From the NCBI RefSeq assembly GCF_030646015.1, contig NZ_JAUSLT010000005.1, positions 1 to 43,724 of the forward strand: a stretch of 43,724 nt of DNA. Direction: 5' to 3'. This DNA comes from Bradyrhizobium sp. GTDB taxonomy: Bacteria; Pseudomonadota; Alphaproteobacteria; Rhizobiales; Xanthobacteraceae. Below, piece by piece: positions 33,070 to 41,085 of the stretch. The notes below the pieces were generated by a model. That model made no database searches. It had not been told where the DNA came from and was given only the letters and a program-made list of their open reading frames with translations. Every line of letters starts with the position of its first letter. The first letter of the stretch is position 1. Made by a program: the position numbers and the translations under genes.

Positions 33070-34623
33070 ATGAATGGTGCGGAAAGCCTGGTGCGGACGC
33101 TGGTCGCGGGTGGCGTGGACGTCTGCTTCGCCAATCCCGGCACCTCGGAGATGCATTTTGTCGCAGCCCTCGACCGGGTCGAGGGCATGCGCTGCGTACT
33201 CGGCCTGTTCGAGGGCGTGGTGACAGGCGCGGCCGACGGCTATTTCCGCATGAAGGGCTCGCCGGCTTCGACGCTGCTGCATCTCGGACCCGGCCTCGCC
33301 AATGGCCTCGCCAATCTGCACAACGCCAAGAAGGCCAATTCCGGCGTCGTCAATATCGTCGGCCAGCATGCGACCTACCACATCGAATATAATGCGCCGC
33401 TGACCTCGGATATCGAAGGCCTGGCGCGGCCGATGTCGTCCTGGGTGCGCACCTCGCCGGACGCGAAATCGGTCGCCCGTGACGGCGCCGCCGCCATTGC
33501 CGCAGCCAGGGGCGCGATGGGCGCGCCGCCGCAGATCGCGACGCTGATCCTGCCCGCCGACACCGCCTGGAACGAGGCCGACGGCGTGGCGCAGGTGCCG
33601 GTGGAGCCGCAGCGCCAGAGCTACTCCCCTGGGGCCGTCGAGCACGCGGCCCGGGTGCTGCGCGGCGGCGAGCAGACCTTGCTGTTGATCACAGGCAGTG
33701 CCGTCACCGAGAAGGGGCTGGCGCTGGCGGCGCAAATCGCCGGCAAGACCGGCTGCAAGGTGATGGGCCCGCTGGCCAGTCCGAGGATGGCGCGCGGGCG
33801 CGGGCGGTTTTCGATCGAGCGCGTGCCTTACGTGATCGAACTGGCGCAAGCGGCGCTGAAGGGTTTTCGCCACATCGTGCTGGTCGAGGCCAACGATCCC
33901 GTGGCGTTCTTCGCCTATCCGAACAAGCCGAGCCTGCTGAAGCCCGAGGGTTGCGAGGTCCATCGCATGACCGAAAGCGGCGAGAACTCGGTGGCGGCCC
34001 TGGAGGCGCTGGCCTCGGCGCTGGGGGCCAAGCCGGCGGATGTGAAGCCGCAGGCCACGGTCGAATTGATAAAACCGACCGGCGCCTTGAACCATATGTC
34101 GATCGCCCAGGCGATCGCGCTGGCGGTTCCGGAAAACGCGATCATGGTCGACGAATCCGTCACGACCGGGCGTGGGTTCTTCCCGCTGACGGCGGGCGCC
34201 GCCCCGCACGACTGGATCCAGAATCTGGGCGGCTCCATTGGATATTCGACGCCGGTGGCGACCGGGGCCGCGATCGCCTGCCCGGACCGCAAGGTGATCT
34301 GCATGGTCGGCGACGGCAGCGCGATGTACACGCTGCAATCGCTGTGGACCCAGGCCCGCGAGGGCCTCAATGTTCTGACCATCGTGTTCGCCAACCGGAT
34401 CTACCAGATCCTGCGCGGCGAGTTCGACGGCGTCGGCGCCGGCGAGCCGGGCCAGCGCGCCCTGGACATGCTGAAGATCGACCGCCCCGCGCTCGACTGG
34501 GTCGCGCTCGCCAAGGGCATGGGCGTTCCCGGCCGCGCCGTCACCACGGCGGACGAGTTCAACAAGGCGTTGGCGGAAGGCATCGCCGAGCAGGGGCCGC
34601 GGCTGATCGAAGTGCAGATCTAG
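33070..34623 (+). CDS. Acetolactate synthase-like ThDP enzyme (catalytic chain type)
   Basis: A 517-residue ThDP enzyme. The N-terminal domain has FANPGTSEMHFVAAL and the activating Glu48 in GLFEGVVTGAADGYF. The cofactor motif GDGSAMYTLQSLW ends in VFAN. No CxxC pair or regulatory subunit gene follows. It could be an acetolactate synthase or a different 2-oxo acid decarboxylase/ligase; catalytic His residues of benzoylformate decarboxylase are not obvious. The start is ATG 33070 with GGAG at 33058-33061; the longer frame from 33016 lacks such a site. The stop is 37 bases before a family A repeat. Confidence 0.8.
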   Translation: MNGAESLVRTLVAGGVDVCFANPGTSEMHFVAALDRVEGMRCVLGLFEGVVTGAADGYFRMKGSPASTLLHLGPGLANGLANLHNAKKANSGVVNIVGQHATYHIEYNAPLTSDIEGLARPMSSWVRTSPDAKSVARDGAAAIAAARGAMGAPPQIATLILPADTAWNEADGVAQVPVEPQRQSYSPGAVEHAARVLRGGEQTLLLITGSAVTEKGLALAAQIAGKTGCKVMGPLASPRMARGRGRFSIERVPYVIELAQAALKGFRHIVLVEANDPVAFFAYPNKPSLLKPEGCEVHRMTESGENSVAALEALASALGAKPADVKPQATVELIKPTGALNHMSIAQAIALAVPENAIMVDESVTTGRGFFPLTAGAAPHDWIQNLGGSIGYSTPVATGAAIACPDRKVICMVGDGSAMYTLQSLWTQAREGLNVLTIVFANRIYQILRGEFDGVGAGEPGQRALDMLKIDRPALDWVALAKGMGVPGRAVTTADEFNKALAEGIAEQGPRLIEVQI

Positions 34624-34660
34624 AGGGCGGCCTGCTATCCGCTCGTGCGAACAACAAGAT

Positions 34661-34744
34661 CGTCATCGCGAGCGCAGCGAAGCAATCCATAGAATGGGCA
34701 TATTGTTCATGGATTGCTTCGTCGCTACGCTCCTTGCAATGACG
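34661..34744. repeat. Family A palindromic element, copy 4 (short)
   Basis: CGTCATCGCGAGCGCAGCGA at the left faces the arm ending TTGCAATGACG at 34744. Inner pair GAAGCAATCCAT and ATGGATTGCTTC is perfect. It spans 84 bp between the ThDP enzyme and the next plus-strand gene, whose Shine-Dalgarno begins just after it (34758-34762). Confidence 0.8.
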
Positions 34745-34766
34745 GAATGTTCATTTCGGAGGCCAC

Positions 34767-35273
34767 ATGCAGACCGAGCTGAACAAGGTTGTAACGGCGC
34801 TGCAGGAATTTTATGCCCGCGAGACCTTCCTGTTCGAGAAGGATCTCGGCGAGCGTACGCTGACGCACCGGCTGGCGGTCTATCTCGAAAAGCAGTTTTC
34901 GGGATGGGAGGTCGATTGCGATTACAACCGGCTCGGCGAACGCAGGCTGCGGCTGCCGCACGGCGCGATCGTCTCGACCGACGATGAACTCGGAAAGTCG
35001 GTTTACCCCGATATCGTCGTGCATCAGCGCGAGATCCCCAACAACCTGCTCGCGATCGAAGTTCGGAAGACCTCCAATCACCAGCCGTCGGAACACGACC
35101 GGCACAAGCTGCAGGCATTGACCGATCCGCATCTGTGGTTCGCCTACGCGATCGGGGTGTATCTCGTGCTGGGCAAGAAGAGTGTCGTCTCCGATGTCTA
35201 TGTCGGCGGCGTGATCGACCAGGCGCGGTCGGTGTGGCTCGCGGGGCGGTTGAAGGATGCCGGGTTGGCGTGA
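34767..35273 (+). CDS. PD-(D/E)XK-like nuclease-fold protein, unknown function
   Basis: A 168-residue protein. The pattern Glu29 ... Pro81-Asp82-IVVH ... Glu98-Val-Arg100-Lys101 (in LLAIEVRKTS) resembles the PD-(D/E)XK core, with E-V-R-K in place of the usual E-x-K. The later EHDRHKLQALTDPHLW segment is shared by small uncharacterised nuclease-like proteins. No helicase or methylase gene is adjacent, so this is not an evident restriction system. The ATG has GGAGG four bases upstream (34758-34762). It follows a family A repeat. Assigned from motif reading only. Confidence 0.6.
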   Translation: MQTELNKVVTALQEFYARETFLFEKDLGERTLTHRLAVYLEKQFSGWEVDCDYNRLGERRLRLPHGAIVSTDDELGKSVYPDIVVHQREIPNNLLAIEVRKTSNHQPSEHDRHKLQALTDPHLWFAYAIGVYLVLGKKSVVSDVYVGGVIDQARSVWLAGRLKDAGLA

Positions 35274-35298
35274 GCGCGGAAGCGGTTGCCGGGAAGTG

Positions 35299-35634
35299 CT
35301 AGCGATGTCTTCCGGGCGCCGTGCTGGTGGATGTTCCCGCACTTCCATGGTCAATCGGCGATGCGGGTTGCCGCAACGAACGGATCCGGCCAAGACCTCC
35401 TTGTCGTTCAGGGCGACCTTGCCTCTCAGGGCGACCTTGTCTCTCATGAAGTCCTTGTCCCTTCCGGGCGGCTTCCTTCTTCATGATCGCGACGTATCGG
35501 TCGGTCTGGTTGGCAATCATCTTCCAGCTGCGGGTCAGGCTGGTCAGGATGGTGGCTTCGGCCCCGCTTTGCGACAGCAGCATCAGACGATGGCATTCGT
35601 CAGCCTGGGTTCGGCACCGGTCTGCATGGTCCAT
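35299..35634 (-). CDS. Small helical protein, unknown function
   Basis: A 111-residue protein. The first 60 residues, starting MDHADRCRTQADECHRLMLLS, form a helical segment with SLTRSWKMIANQTDRYVAI. This resembles a family of short Bradyrhizobium proteins that begin with a Cys/Ala-rich helix and a similar NQTDRY box. The C-terminal half has three ERQGR-type tandem units built on a 16-base DNA repeat and is probably variable. The ATG is preceded by GGGCGGAAAC. Function unknown; no signal peptide. Confidence 0.55.
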   Translation of the reverse strand: MDHADRCRTQADECHRLMLLSQSGAEATILTSLTRSWKMIANQTDRYVAIMKKEAARKGQGLHERQGRPERQGRPERQGGLGRIRSLRQPASPIDHGSAGTSTSTAPGRHR

Positions 35635-35934
35635 GTTTCCGCCCTTGCTCTAGTCGATTGCAGAAGTGTCTATTTTCAGCGGGCAGGCCCTGTCTGCCCG
35701 CAGTCGGTCATACGACGAAACTTGGATGCTGCCCCGCGTCAGCTCGATGCGCCAACGACGCGCCTCGGTTCCTGCTTGTTCATTGGTCGTTGCTTGTGTG
35801 TTCGGATGGTGAAAGCGGAACTCGGCGCATGCCCGTCAGCGCGTCGCATGGTGCGCCCCAGATCGCATTTTCTTTGTCAGGAACGACGGAGTCGCTGGGA
35901 CGTTGTGTCGATGTTCCCAAGGAAAGGAAAAAAC
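35635..35934. other. Intergenic region with a hairpin, no gene seen
   Basis: About 300 bp between divergent small genes, so it probably holds two promoters. GCGGGCAG (35679-35686) pairs perfectly with CTGCCCGC (35694-35701) around a 7-base loop. I found no convincing -35/-10 pair and no convincing reading frame. Confidence 0.45.
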
Positions 35935-36099
35935 ATGACCAATCAAAACCAGCCCGGCCAGCAAGGCCAGACGCCGGGTCAGAAACCCGGCCAGCAGCAA
36001 GGCGGCGGTCAGAAGCCCGGACAGCAGAGCCAGGCTCCCGGCAAGGGCGGCAGCAATCCCAAGGAGCCGCACGATCAGCGCAGCGATAGCGACACGTAA
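35935..36099 (+). CDS. Small Gln/Gly/Pro-rich protein
   Basis: A 54-residue protein of low complexity: GQQGQ, QKPGQQQGGGQKPGQQ, then KGGSNPKEPHDQRSDSDT. It contains no Cys, no Trp and no hydrophobic segment, so it is likely disordered and soluble. Similar small Q/G/P-rich proteins are common in Bradyrhizobium, often near stress genes. AAGGAAAGG at 35919-35927 is a strong ribosome site. A strong hairpin with a T-run (36107-36136) follows the stop, which argues that this is a real, separately terminated gene. Confidence 0.65.
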   Translation: MTNQNQPGQQGQTPGQKPGQQQGGGQKPGQQSQAPGKGGSNPKEPHDQRSDSDT

Positions 36100-36106
36100 C
36101 TCGCAG

Positions 36107-36136
36107 AAAAGCGGCCCGCTTCGGCGGGCCGCTTTT
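36107..36136 (+). terminator. Intrinsic terminator
   Basis: AAAAGCGGCCCGC (36107-36119) and GCGGGCCGCTTTT (36124-36136) form a perfect 13-bp stem with a TTCG loop and end in TTTTATT. It follows the Q/G-rich gene by 7 bases. The AAAA/TTTT ends also make it usable from either strand. Confidence 0.9.
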
Positions 36137-36154
36137 ATTCGCGAGCCGCTCAAC

Positions 36155-36177
36155 AGCCCCGGCGACTTGGCGGGGCT
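36155..36177 (+). terminator. Second hairpin terminator
   Basis: AGCCCCG (36155-36161) pairs with CGGGGCT (36171-36177) around a 9-base loop, followed by TTTTC. It lies 19 bases after the first terminator and just before the M20-like relic, and could back up that terminator or end a lost gene. Confidence 0.6.
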
Positions 36178-36188
36178 TTTCATCGTGT

Positions 36189-36275
36189 GCGAACGAGATT
36201 GCGACGGTGGGCGACGTGATGTTCGTCGGCACGGTCGGCGAGGAAGAACTCGGCAAGCGTCAAGCGGCCGCTTGA
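36189..36275 (+). pseudogene. Remnant of an M20-family peptidase gene
   Basis: The frame 36189-36275 reads ANEIATVGDVMFVGTVGEEELG and then stops at TGA 36273-36275. The core TVGDVMFVGTVGEE is the conserved strand-loop of M20 peptidases, normally followed by a long LRGVK-type sequence. Here the match ends after ELG and only KRQAAA precedes the stop. There is no start codon in frame upstream beyond a terminator. It looks like a decayed fragment next to two terminators. The family call is from pattern memory and needs a search. Confidence 0.5.
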
Positions 36276-36374
36276 TTTGGCTGGCGGGACTGGACGGCGT
36301 GACCAAGCCGGCGCTACAGGTGCGGCAAGGAAAGTAGCCGTACGGCCGCGTCGTCCCGGCAAGAGCCCTCGCAC

Positions 36375-37097
36375 ATGACGCATTCCTGCAAGGTCCGACC
36401 CATCCGGGCGATCCTGTTCGACAAGGACGGCACCCTCGTCGACTTCCAGCGCACCTTCGGTCCGGCGGTCCACGAGGTCATGCAGCATCTCGCGGGCGGC
36501 GATCGCGCCGCCTGGGATCGCCTGGTGGCGGTGAGCCGTTTTGTCGAAGCCGACCGGCGCTTCATGCCGGACTCTCCGCTGATCGCCGAGCCCACCGGCG
36601 TCTATGGCGCGCTGTGGGCTGCGGCGCTCGGGCGGCCTGCGAGTGCCGCGTTCCTTGCCGAGATCGACCGGCTGCTGGGCGATGCGACCACCCGGCATCT
36701 GGCAGCGATCGGCGATCCCAGGGCGCTGCTGACGGGGCTCGCCGCCCGGGGCTATCGCCTCGGATTGCTCACCAATGACGCCGAAATGACCGCACGCGCT
36801 CACTTGCGCAAGCTCAAACTGGATAACGTTCTGGAGTTCGTTGCGGGGTATGATTCCGGCTTCGGCGCCAAGCCGGACGCCGGGCCGGTTCTCGCCTTCG
36901 CGCAGGCGGTTGGCGTGCCTGTTTCGGAAACCGCCGTCGTCGGCGATTCGGTGCTCGACCTCGCCGCCGCCCGCGCCGCGGGCGCTATCGCCATAGGCGT
37001 CCTGACCGGCCCCGCGTCATCTGCGATGCTGGCGCCGCATGCCGATGTGCTGCTCGACTCGCCGGCCGAATTGCCCGCGTGGCTCGACCGTCGTTGA
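36375..37097 (+). CDS. HAD-superfamily hydrolase (phosphoglycolate phosphatase-like)
   Basis: A 240-residue HAD enzyme with motif I FDKDGTLVDF (Asp16 nucleophile, Asp18 acid/base), motif II LGLLTND, motif III Lys in FGAKPDAG and motif IV VVGDSVLDLAAARAAG. The DKDGT form (Lys between the Asp residues) and the alpha-helical cap resemble Gph-type phosphatases. The substrate is unknown. It is convergent with the EEP gene; only 3 bp separate the two stops, so no terminator fits between. Ribosome site is weak, so the start could be slightly off. Confidence 0.87.
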   Translation: MTHSCKVRPIRAILFDKDGTLVDFQRTFGPAVHEVMQHLAGGDRAAWDRLVAVSRFVEADRRFMPDSPLIAEPTGVYGALWAAALGRPASAAFLAEIDRLLGDATTRHLAAIGDPRALLTGLAARGYRLGLLTNDAEMTARAHLRKLKLDNVLEFVAGYDSGFGAKPDAGPVLAFAQAVGVPVSETAVVGDSVLDLAAARAAGAIAIGVLTGPASSAMLAPHADVLLDSPAELPAWLDRR

Positions 37098-37100
37098 ACA

Positions 37101-37883
37101 TCATTCGAACGACGGGTGCGCAGGGCGAAGCGCGGCTGATGCGCCGCTCGCGACATCGTTGAGGGTCGCGACAACGATGCTGTGGTCCGACAGGCCGTCC
37201 GGGGGGAAAACGGAGATCCTGACGTCCAGCGCGATGGACGAGCAGAAAAAATCGATCGGTGGCCGGCCAAACTCCTCGGCGAAAGTCCCCCGGTCGCTCG
37301 AATGGAAATAGGGCAACGCCTCCTTGATCGCCACGAGATCGCTGCTCGACGGGCCTGCGTTGAAATCACCGCACAGGATCACCGGCCCCTGCGTTGCCAG
37401 CGGTCGCAGCATGCCGGCGACTTTTCCGGCTTGCGATCGCCGCATGGCGGACAATTCCCAATCGCCGGCGGTGGCGAGATGGGTATTGCCGATGAACACC
37501 GGCCGCTCCAGCGGCAGCGCCGCGACCTGCAGGATGCGGGGCTCATTCTCTACATGGACGACCGAACCGGTGCCCGGCGGACCCAGCTGGAACATGGCCG
37601 TTCGCGACAACGGGATTCGGGATGCGATCGCGAGTCCGAAATATTGTCCCGTTCCGTGGTACACCTCTGCGGGCATCAGGGCGGGCGCGAAATGCCAGCA
37701 ATAGCCGGATGCGCTTCCTTGCCCGTGACCGAACAGCACCGGCAGGCCGACCGCCGGATCGATCGCCACCTCCTGCAACGCACATACATCGACGTCCAGT
37801 TCCGCAAGCTTTGCCGCCACCGCATCGTAGTTCCTGTTCGACGCAATATTCCAGGTGGCTATTCGGAGGGTCTTCCTGCTCAC
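37101..37883 (-). CDS. Endonuclease/exonuclease/phosphatase (EEP) family hydrolase
   Basis: A 260-residue EEP fold enzyme. Motifs in order: ATWNIASN (metal Asn), ALQEVAID (metal Glu), GDFNAGP (Asp/Asn), and LSDHSIVVATL (catalytic His, Asp). Related enzymes cut DNA or hydrolyse phosphodiesters or phospholipids. Start: a GTG at 37881-37883 with GGAG seven bases upstream, giving VSRKTLRIATWN. A longer ATG frame from 38021 has no ribosome site and a Pro/Arg-rich unconserved front. No signal peptide. Stops 3 bp from the HAD gene stop, convergent. Confidence 0.85.
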   Translation of the reverse strand: MSRKTLRIATWNIASNRNYDAVAAKLAELDVDVCALQEVAIDPAVGLPVLFGHGQGSASGYCWHFAPALMPAEVYHGTGQYFGLAIASRIPLSRTAMFQLGPPGTGSVVHVENEPRILQVAALPLERPVFIGNTHLATAGDWELSAMRRSQAGKVAGMLRPLATQGPVILCGDFNAGPSSSDLVAIKEALPYFHSSDRGTFAEEFGRPPIDFFCSSIALDVRISVFPPDGLSDHSIVVATLNDVASGASAALRPAHPSFE

Positions 37884-38243
37884 GGCGGCTCCACGTTGGC
37901 TGACAGGCGACGGCCTGCTGAGTGCGGGTGAAGTCACGCTGCGCGAGCGGACCCTGTTCCCGGCCCCACCACAGGCCAGCACGCGGGCGCAGGGCGCAAG
38001 AGCCAGACGCGGCACGCCCACGCAAATTTTCGCCGGATGGCTGGGTGCTCAATGATCCGATCCCGCTGCACCTGCCGTGCTGCAGCGCGACAGACGTCTT
38101 GGCGCCGCGGTCGGGCAGGGATGCGTCGCTGGTCCGGGAACCCGCGGCTGCCGCCGCGGTTATCGTGGGAACGGTTGTTTCCGTTTGAACCTTGGGCCGC
38201 TGGCGCAGACTTAACCACCAGAGGCCAACCCCAGGAGGCGTTG

Positions 38244-38372
38244 ATGACCCACTGGCACGATACAATGGTGGACAGGCCGGAGACCGATGGTGCGGTTTAC
38301 GCGACGGGCTGGACGATTTCCGGTCTGGCCGTGCTCGGCACCGTCATCGCGGTCTGGATTCTCGGAATTTGA
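38244..38372 (+). CDS. Small single-pass membrane protein
   Basis: A 42-residue protein: an acidic/polar start (MTHWHDTMVDRPETDG) and then one hydrophobic helix (ATGWTISGLAVLGTVIAVWIL) near the C-terminus. AGGAGG at 38233-38238 is an almost perfect Shine-Dalgarno five bases from the ATG, so it is probably translated strongly. Topology would be N-in with a short periplasmic tail of two residues. Function unknown; no neighbour gives a hint. Confidence 0.6.
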   Translation: MTHWHDTMVDRPETDGAVYATGWTISGLAVLGTVIAVWILGI

Positions 38373-38411
38373 TAGCGACGACGTGCTTGCGCTGAGCCCC
38401 GCTCCGGGGTC

Positions 38412-38427
38412 GCGTCCGATCGGACGC
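38412..38427. repeat. 16-bp perfect palindrome between convergent genes
   Basis: GCGTCCGATCGGACGC, with a CCCCG/CGGGG mini-hairpin 10 bases before it. It sits in the 58-bp gap between the small membrane protein gene and the two-helix membrane protein gene. It may serve as a bidirectional transcription stop or protein-binding site. No T-run. Confidence 0.5.
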
Positions 38428-38430
38428 CCG

Positions 38431-38661
38431 CTATCTCTGCACCATCCGCTTGCCGCCGGTTGCGAGCATCCCCAGCCTGCGGCCGGTCAAGAGGCCGAGA
38501 ACCACCAGCAGGCACCAGACCGGAATCAGGAACAGGGTCAGGATGCCGGCTTCGTCCGGCTCGGTCTGCAGCAGCCATTTGACCACGCCAACCGGCGCAA
38601 ACAGCCCGATCGCGCCTCCGGTCAGGCTGATAATCCAGACGATCAGCTTCTGAGGGGTCAT
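38431..38661 (-). CDS. Small two-helix membrane protein
   Basis: A 76-residue protein with two hydrophobic segments: LIVWIISLTGGAIGLFAPVG near the start and LTLFLIPVWCLLVVLGLLTG in the second half, joined by an acidic loop (QTEPDEAG). C-terminal basic tail (RRLGMLATGGKRMVQR). I chose the ATG at 38661 (MTPQKLIVW); the longer frame to 38736 overlaps the tRNA gene, so it is unlikely. Function unknown. Confidence 0.65.
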   Translation of the reverse strand: MTPQKLIVWIISLTGGAIGLFAPVGVVKWLLQTEPDEAGILTLFLIPVWCLLVVLGLLTGRRLGMLATGGKRMVQR

Positions 38662-38722
38662 CGGCACAATCCGGCAATCGGTTCGCGCAAACTGGTCGGC
38701 ATTCAGGCAAGCAAGCGGGTCA

Positions 38723-38797
38723 TGGTGGACGCACAAGGGATCGAACCTTGGACCTCTCCCGTGTGAAGGGAACGCTCTCCCGCTGAGCTATGCGTCC
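38723..38797 (-). tRNA. tRNA-Val (CAC)
   Basis: On the minus strand the sequence folds as a standard tRNA: acceptor GGACGCA (38791-38797) with TGCGTCC (38727-38733), D arm with AGCTCAGCGGGAGAGC, anticodon loop TTCACAC giving anticodon CAC, T arm with GGTTCGATCC, and an encoded CCA end (38723-38725). Anticodon CAC reads GUG (valine). Confidence 0.95.
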
Positions 38798-38927
38798 GGG
38801 ATTGTCGTGTAGAATCAAAGGCCAGCAAACCGGCGTCGGATCGAAACAATCACGCCGTCAGAGCCCGCGATTTACGAAGGGCGGGGTACCGGTGTCAAGC
38901 TAATCGGTCGAATCCGAGCGGGAATGA

Positions 38928-40205
38928 TCAGCCCGGCTGGCGGGCGCGGGAGGCGTGGGACTGCAGCGCCCGGATCCGCTCGGCCAGCGTGCCGCCGCCT
39001 TCGGAGACGCCGGTATTGGTGCTGGCGCCATTGGCGGGCTTTGCGGCCCTCGGCGGCGGCGCCGGTTCCGCGGCCAGCATGGCCTCGATCGGCGAATTCG
39101 GACCCTCCAGCTGCATCGCGAGTTTTGCCACCTCGGCGGCGATATCGTTGATGCGCTCGCGAAGCAGCGCATTTTCCATCCGCTCGGTCGCCCATGAACT
39201 CTCGGCCTGCTGCTGGATCGCGTTGATGTCGCGCTGCAGCTTGGCGCGTTCGTCGCGTGCGACACGAAGCTGTTCCTCGACCGCGGCTTTCTCGGCCTTC
39301 AGCTTTTCCAGCGCCGGCCCCCTGCCGCTGTTGGCGGCGGCGAGTTCGACCTGCAGCGCCGACGCGGTGGCCTCGGCGGTTTCCTTGGCCTGGCGCAGCT
39401 GGTTGTTCTCGAAATCGCGCTCGGCCAGCAGCTTGCCCTGGGTGGCTAGCCGCGCTTCCAGATCGTTGACGCGGTTGCCGAGCATTTCGGCTTCCTTGAC
39501 CTGCAGGATCAGCTGGCGGTCGAGATCGGTGACTCGCTGGCTCAGATTTTCGACCCGGCTGCGCGCCTCGAGGAGTTCGCGCGTCGCCTTCTCGAAATCG
39601 CTGCGTTCCTGTTCGAGCCGGATTTGCGTGGCGGAAAAATCCTGTTCGGCTTCGCCGACGCGGCTTCGGAGCGCGTCGACCTGGGCGCGCACCGTCACCA
39701 GCTCGACCTGACGGGTGTCGGCCGTCATCGAACGGTCCGACAATTCGGCGTTGAGTTTTACAAGCTCGAGCTGCTTGTCCTTGAGCGCCTGCTCGGCGTC
39801 GCGCAGCGACTCGGTCTTGGCGGTGAATTCCTCTTCGGTCGCGCGCAGCTGTTCCTTGACCGCCTTTTCGCGCGCCTCGAGCGAAAAGATCGTGGCGTTC
39901 TTTTCGCCAAGCTCGAGCTTCATGCGGTTGATCGCATCGGATTTCTTGCCGAGTTCGGCGAGCTGGCTGGTGGTCTTGTTCTTGAGCTGGTCGACGCTCA
40001 TCTCGAGCCGCCGCGCCGACATCGCGAATTCCGCGCGCAGCTGGTCCTTGTCGGCCTGGATCTCGGCCATCGACAGCGGCGTCGCCGCCTCCAGCCGCCG
40101 GGTCGTCAGCCGCACCGCGCGGTTATGAACCAGCGGCACGATCATCAGCCCGAACAGCATCGAGACCAGAAAACCGATCGCCAGATACATGATCGGTTCG
40201 ATCAT
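38928..40205 (-). CDS. Coiled-coil membrane-anchored protein, unknown function
   Basis: A 425-residue protein with one N-terminal membrane helix (IMYLAIGFLVSMLFGLMIVPLV) at about residues 4-28. A long coiled coil then spans about 35-340, with repeated heptad blocks rich in Glu, Lys, Leu and Gln (for example AEEEFTAKTESLRDAE, DKQLELVKLNAELSD). Residues 340-425 are Pro/Ala/Gly-rich, ending RIRALQSHASRARQPG. The start is ATG 40205 with AGGGG upstream; the 20-residue longer frame adds a basic, non-conserved stretch. Similar membrane coiled-coil proteins in Bradyrhizobium may help cell shape or division, but nothing here proves it. Confidence 0.75.
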   Translation of the reverse strand: MIEPIMYLAIGFLVSMLFGLMIVPLVHNRAVRLTTRRLEAATPLSMAEIQADKDQLRAEFAMSARRLEMSVDQLKNKTTSQLAELGKKSDAINRMKLELGEKNATIFSLEAREKAVKEQLRATEEEFTAKTESLRDAEQALKDKQLELVKLNAELSDRSMTADTRQVELVTVRAQVDALRSRVGEAEQDFSATQIRLEQERSDFEKATRELLEARSRVENLSQRVTDLDRQLILQVKEAEMLGNRVNDLEARLATQGKLLAERDFENNQLRQAKETAEATASALQVELAAANSGRGPALEKLKAEKAAVEEQLRVARDERAKLQRDINAIQQQAESSWATERMENALLRERINDIAAEVAKLAMQLEGPNSPIEAMLAAEPAPPPRAAKPANGASTNTGVSEGGGTLAERIRALQSHASRARQPG

Positions 40206-40339
40206 GAGGGTACCCCTGCGAGAAAAAAACCGAGAAAAACGATTTCTCACAATGCCATGGGGCACAGGGTAAACGCCAGCCTAATGCCGCGTTAACGTGA
40301 ATCCGTAACCAGAATGGCCGATGCCCTGTTATGTGGGCG

Positions 40340-40975
40340 TCAGAACGGGTTCCATGTCGCCCGCGGGGTATATTTCAGATAGCCGATATTGGCGCCAAGC
40401 CGCAGGCCGATACCGGAGCGGATCGGCACCAGCACGATGTTGTTGGCAGTCAGCGCGGTCATGCCGAAGCCGCCGATGATGTAGGCGGAGCCGTCGATAC
40501 CGCCAAAGCGCTGATAGATCGCGTTGGTCGCAGGCAGGTTGTAGACCAGCGTCATGGTGCGCGCGCCGTCGCCGCCCCAGTCGAAGCCGACCGACGGTCC
40601 CTGCCAGTAGACCTTCAGATCGCCGGCGTTCTTGGTATAGAGCGTGCCTTCGCCGTATCTCAGGCCCGCGACGAAGGCGCCCGAGCCTTCCTCGCCGAGA
40701 ACATAGCCGTTCGGCAGGCCCCATTGGCTCACCGCGCGCTCGATCACGGAAGCAAGCCCGCGCGAGACGTTGCCGAAGAACTTGTGGCCGGCGTTGACCA
40801 GTTCGTCCGGCCCATAGGTGCTGGGCGTGGGCTGCCGCCGCGGCGGCGGCAATTGCGGCGGCGGCGCCTGCTGTGGCTGCGGCTGCGGTGGTGGCAGCTG
40901 CTGCGCGGAAGCGGGCACGGTCCAGCACATCAGCGCGGCGAGCGTCACCGCGGCAAGGCGTGATGCGAAAATCAT
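40340..40975 (-). CDS. DUF1134 domain-containing exported protein
   Basis: A 211-residue protein with a signal peptide (IFASRLAAVTLAALMCWTVPASA), a Pro/Gln-rich spacer at about 25-55 (QQLPPPQPQPQQAPPP), and the DUF1134 domain: YGPDELVNAGHKFFGNVSRG at the start, then GYVLGEEGSGAFVAGLRYGEG and YQRFGGIDGSAYIIGGFGMTA. The family is found in many Alphaproteobacteria; function unknown, exported to the periplasm. The ATG has AGGGGTTC upstream. It is divergent from the YHS gene, and their promoters share about 110 bp. Confidence 0.9.
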   Translation of the reverse strand: MIFASRLAAVTLAALMCWTVPASAQQLPPPQPQPQQAPPPQLPPPRRQPTPSTYGPDELVNAGHKFFGNVSRGLASVIERAVSQWGLPNGYVLGEEGSGAFVAGLRYGEGTLYTKNAGDLKVYWQGPSVGFDWGGDGARTMTLVYNLPATNAIYQRFGGIDGSAYIIGGFGMTALTANNIVLVPIRSGIGLRLGANIGYLKYTPRATWNPF

Positions 40976-41085
40976 AAAAGAACCCCTGGGTATCGAATCC
41001 CGGCCGCCGCCTTAACCTGATGCCAACAGGCACGGCTTTAGGTTGCGTCCAGTGTCCCCCGACTCGGATGTTATCGGCACCAACT

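Noticed and set aside
32944..34338. 464-codon minus-strand frame over the ThDP enzyme
   Set aside because: Shadow frame with no recognisable domain; the plus-strand frame has the full ThDP motif.
37884..38021. N-terminal extension of the EEP protein
   Set aside because: No ribosome site; Pro/Arg-rich unconserved sequence; GTG at 37883 has a clear GGAG.
38723..38797. Integration site (attB) at tRNA-Val
   Set aside because: No integrase gene or duplicated tRNA 3' end is visible in the window.
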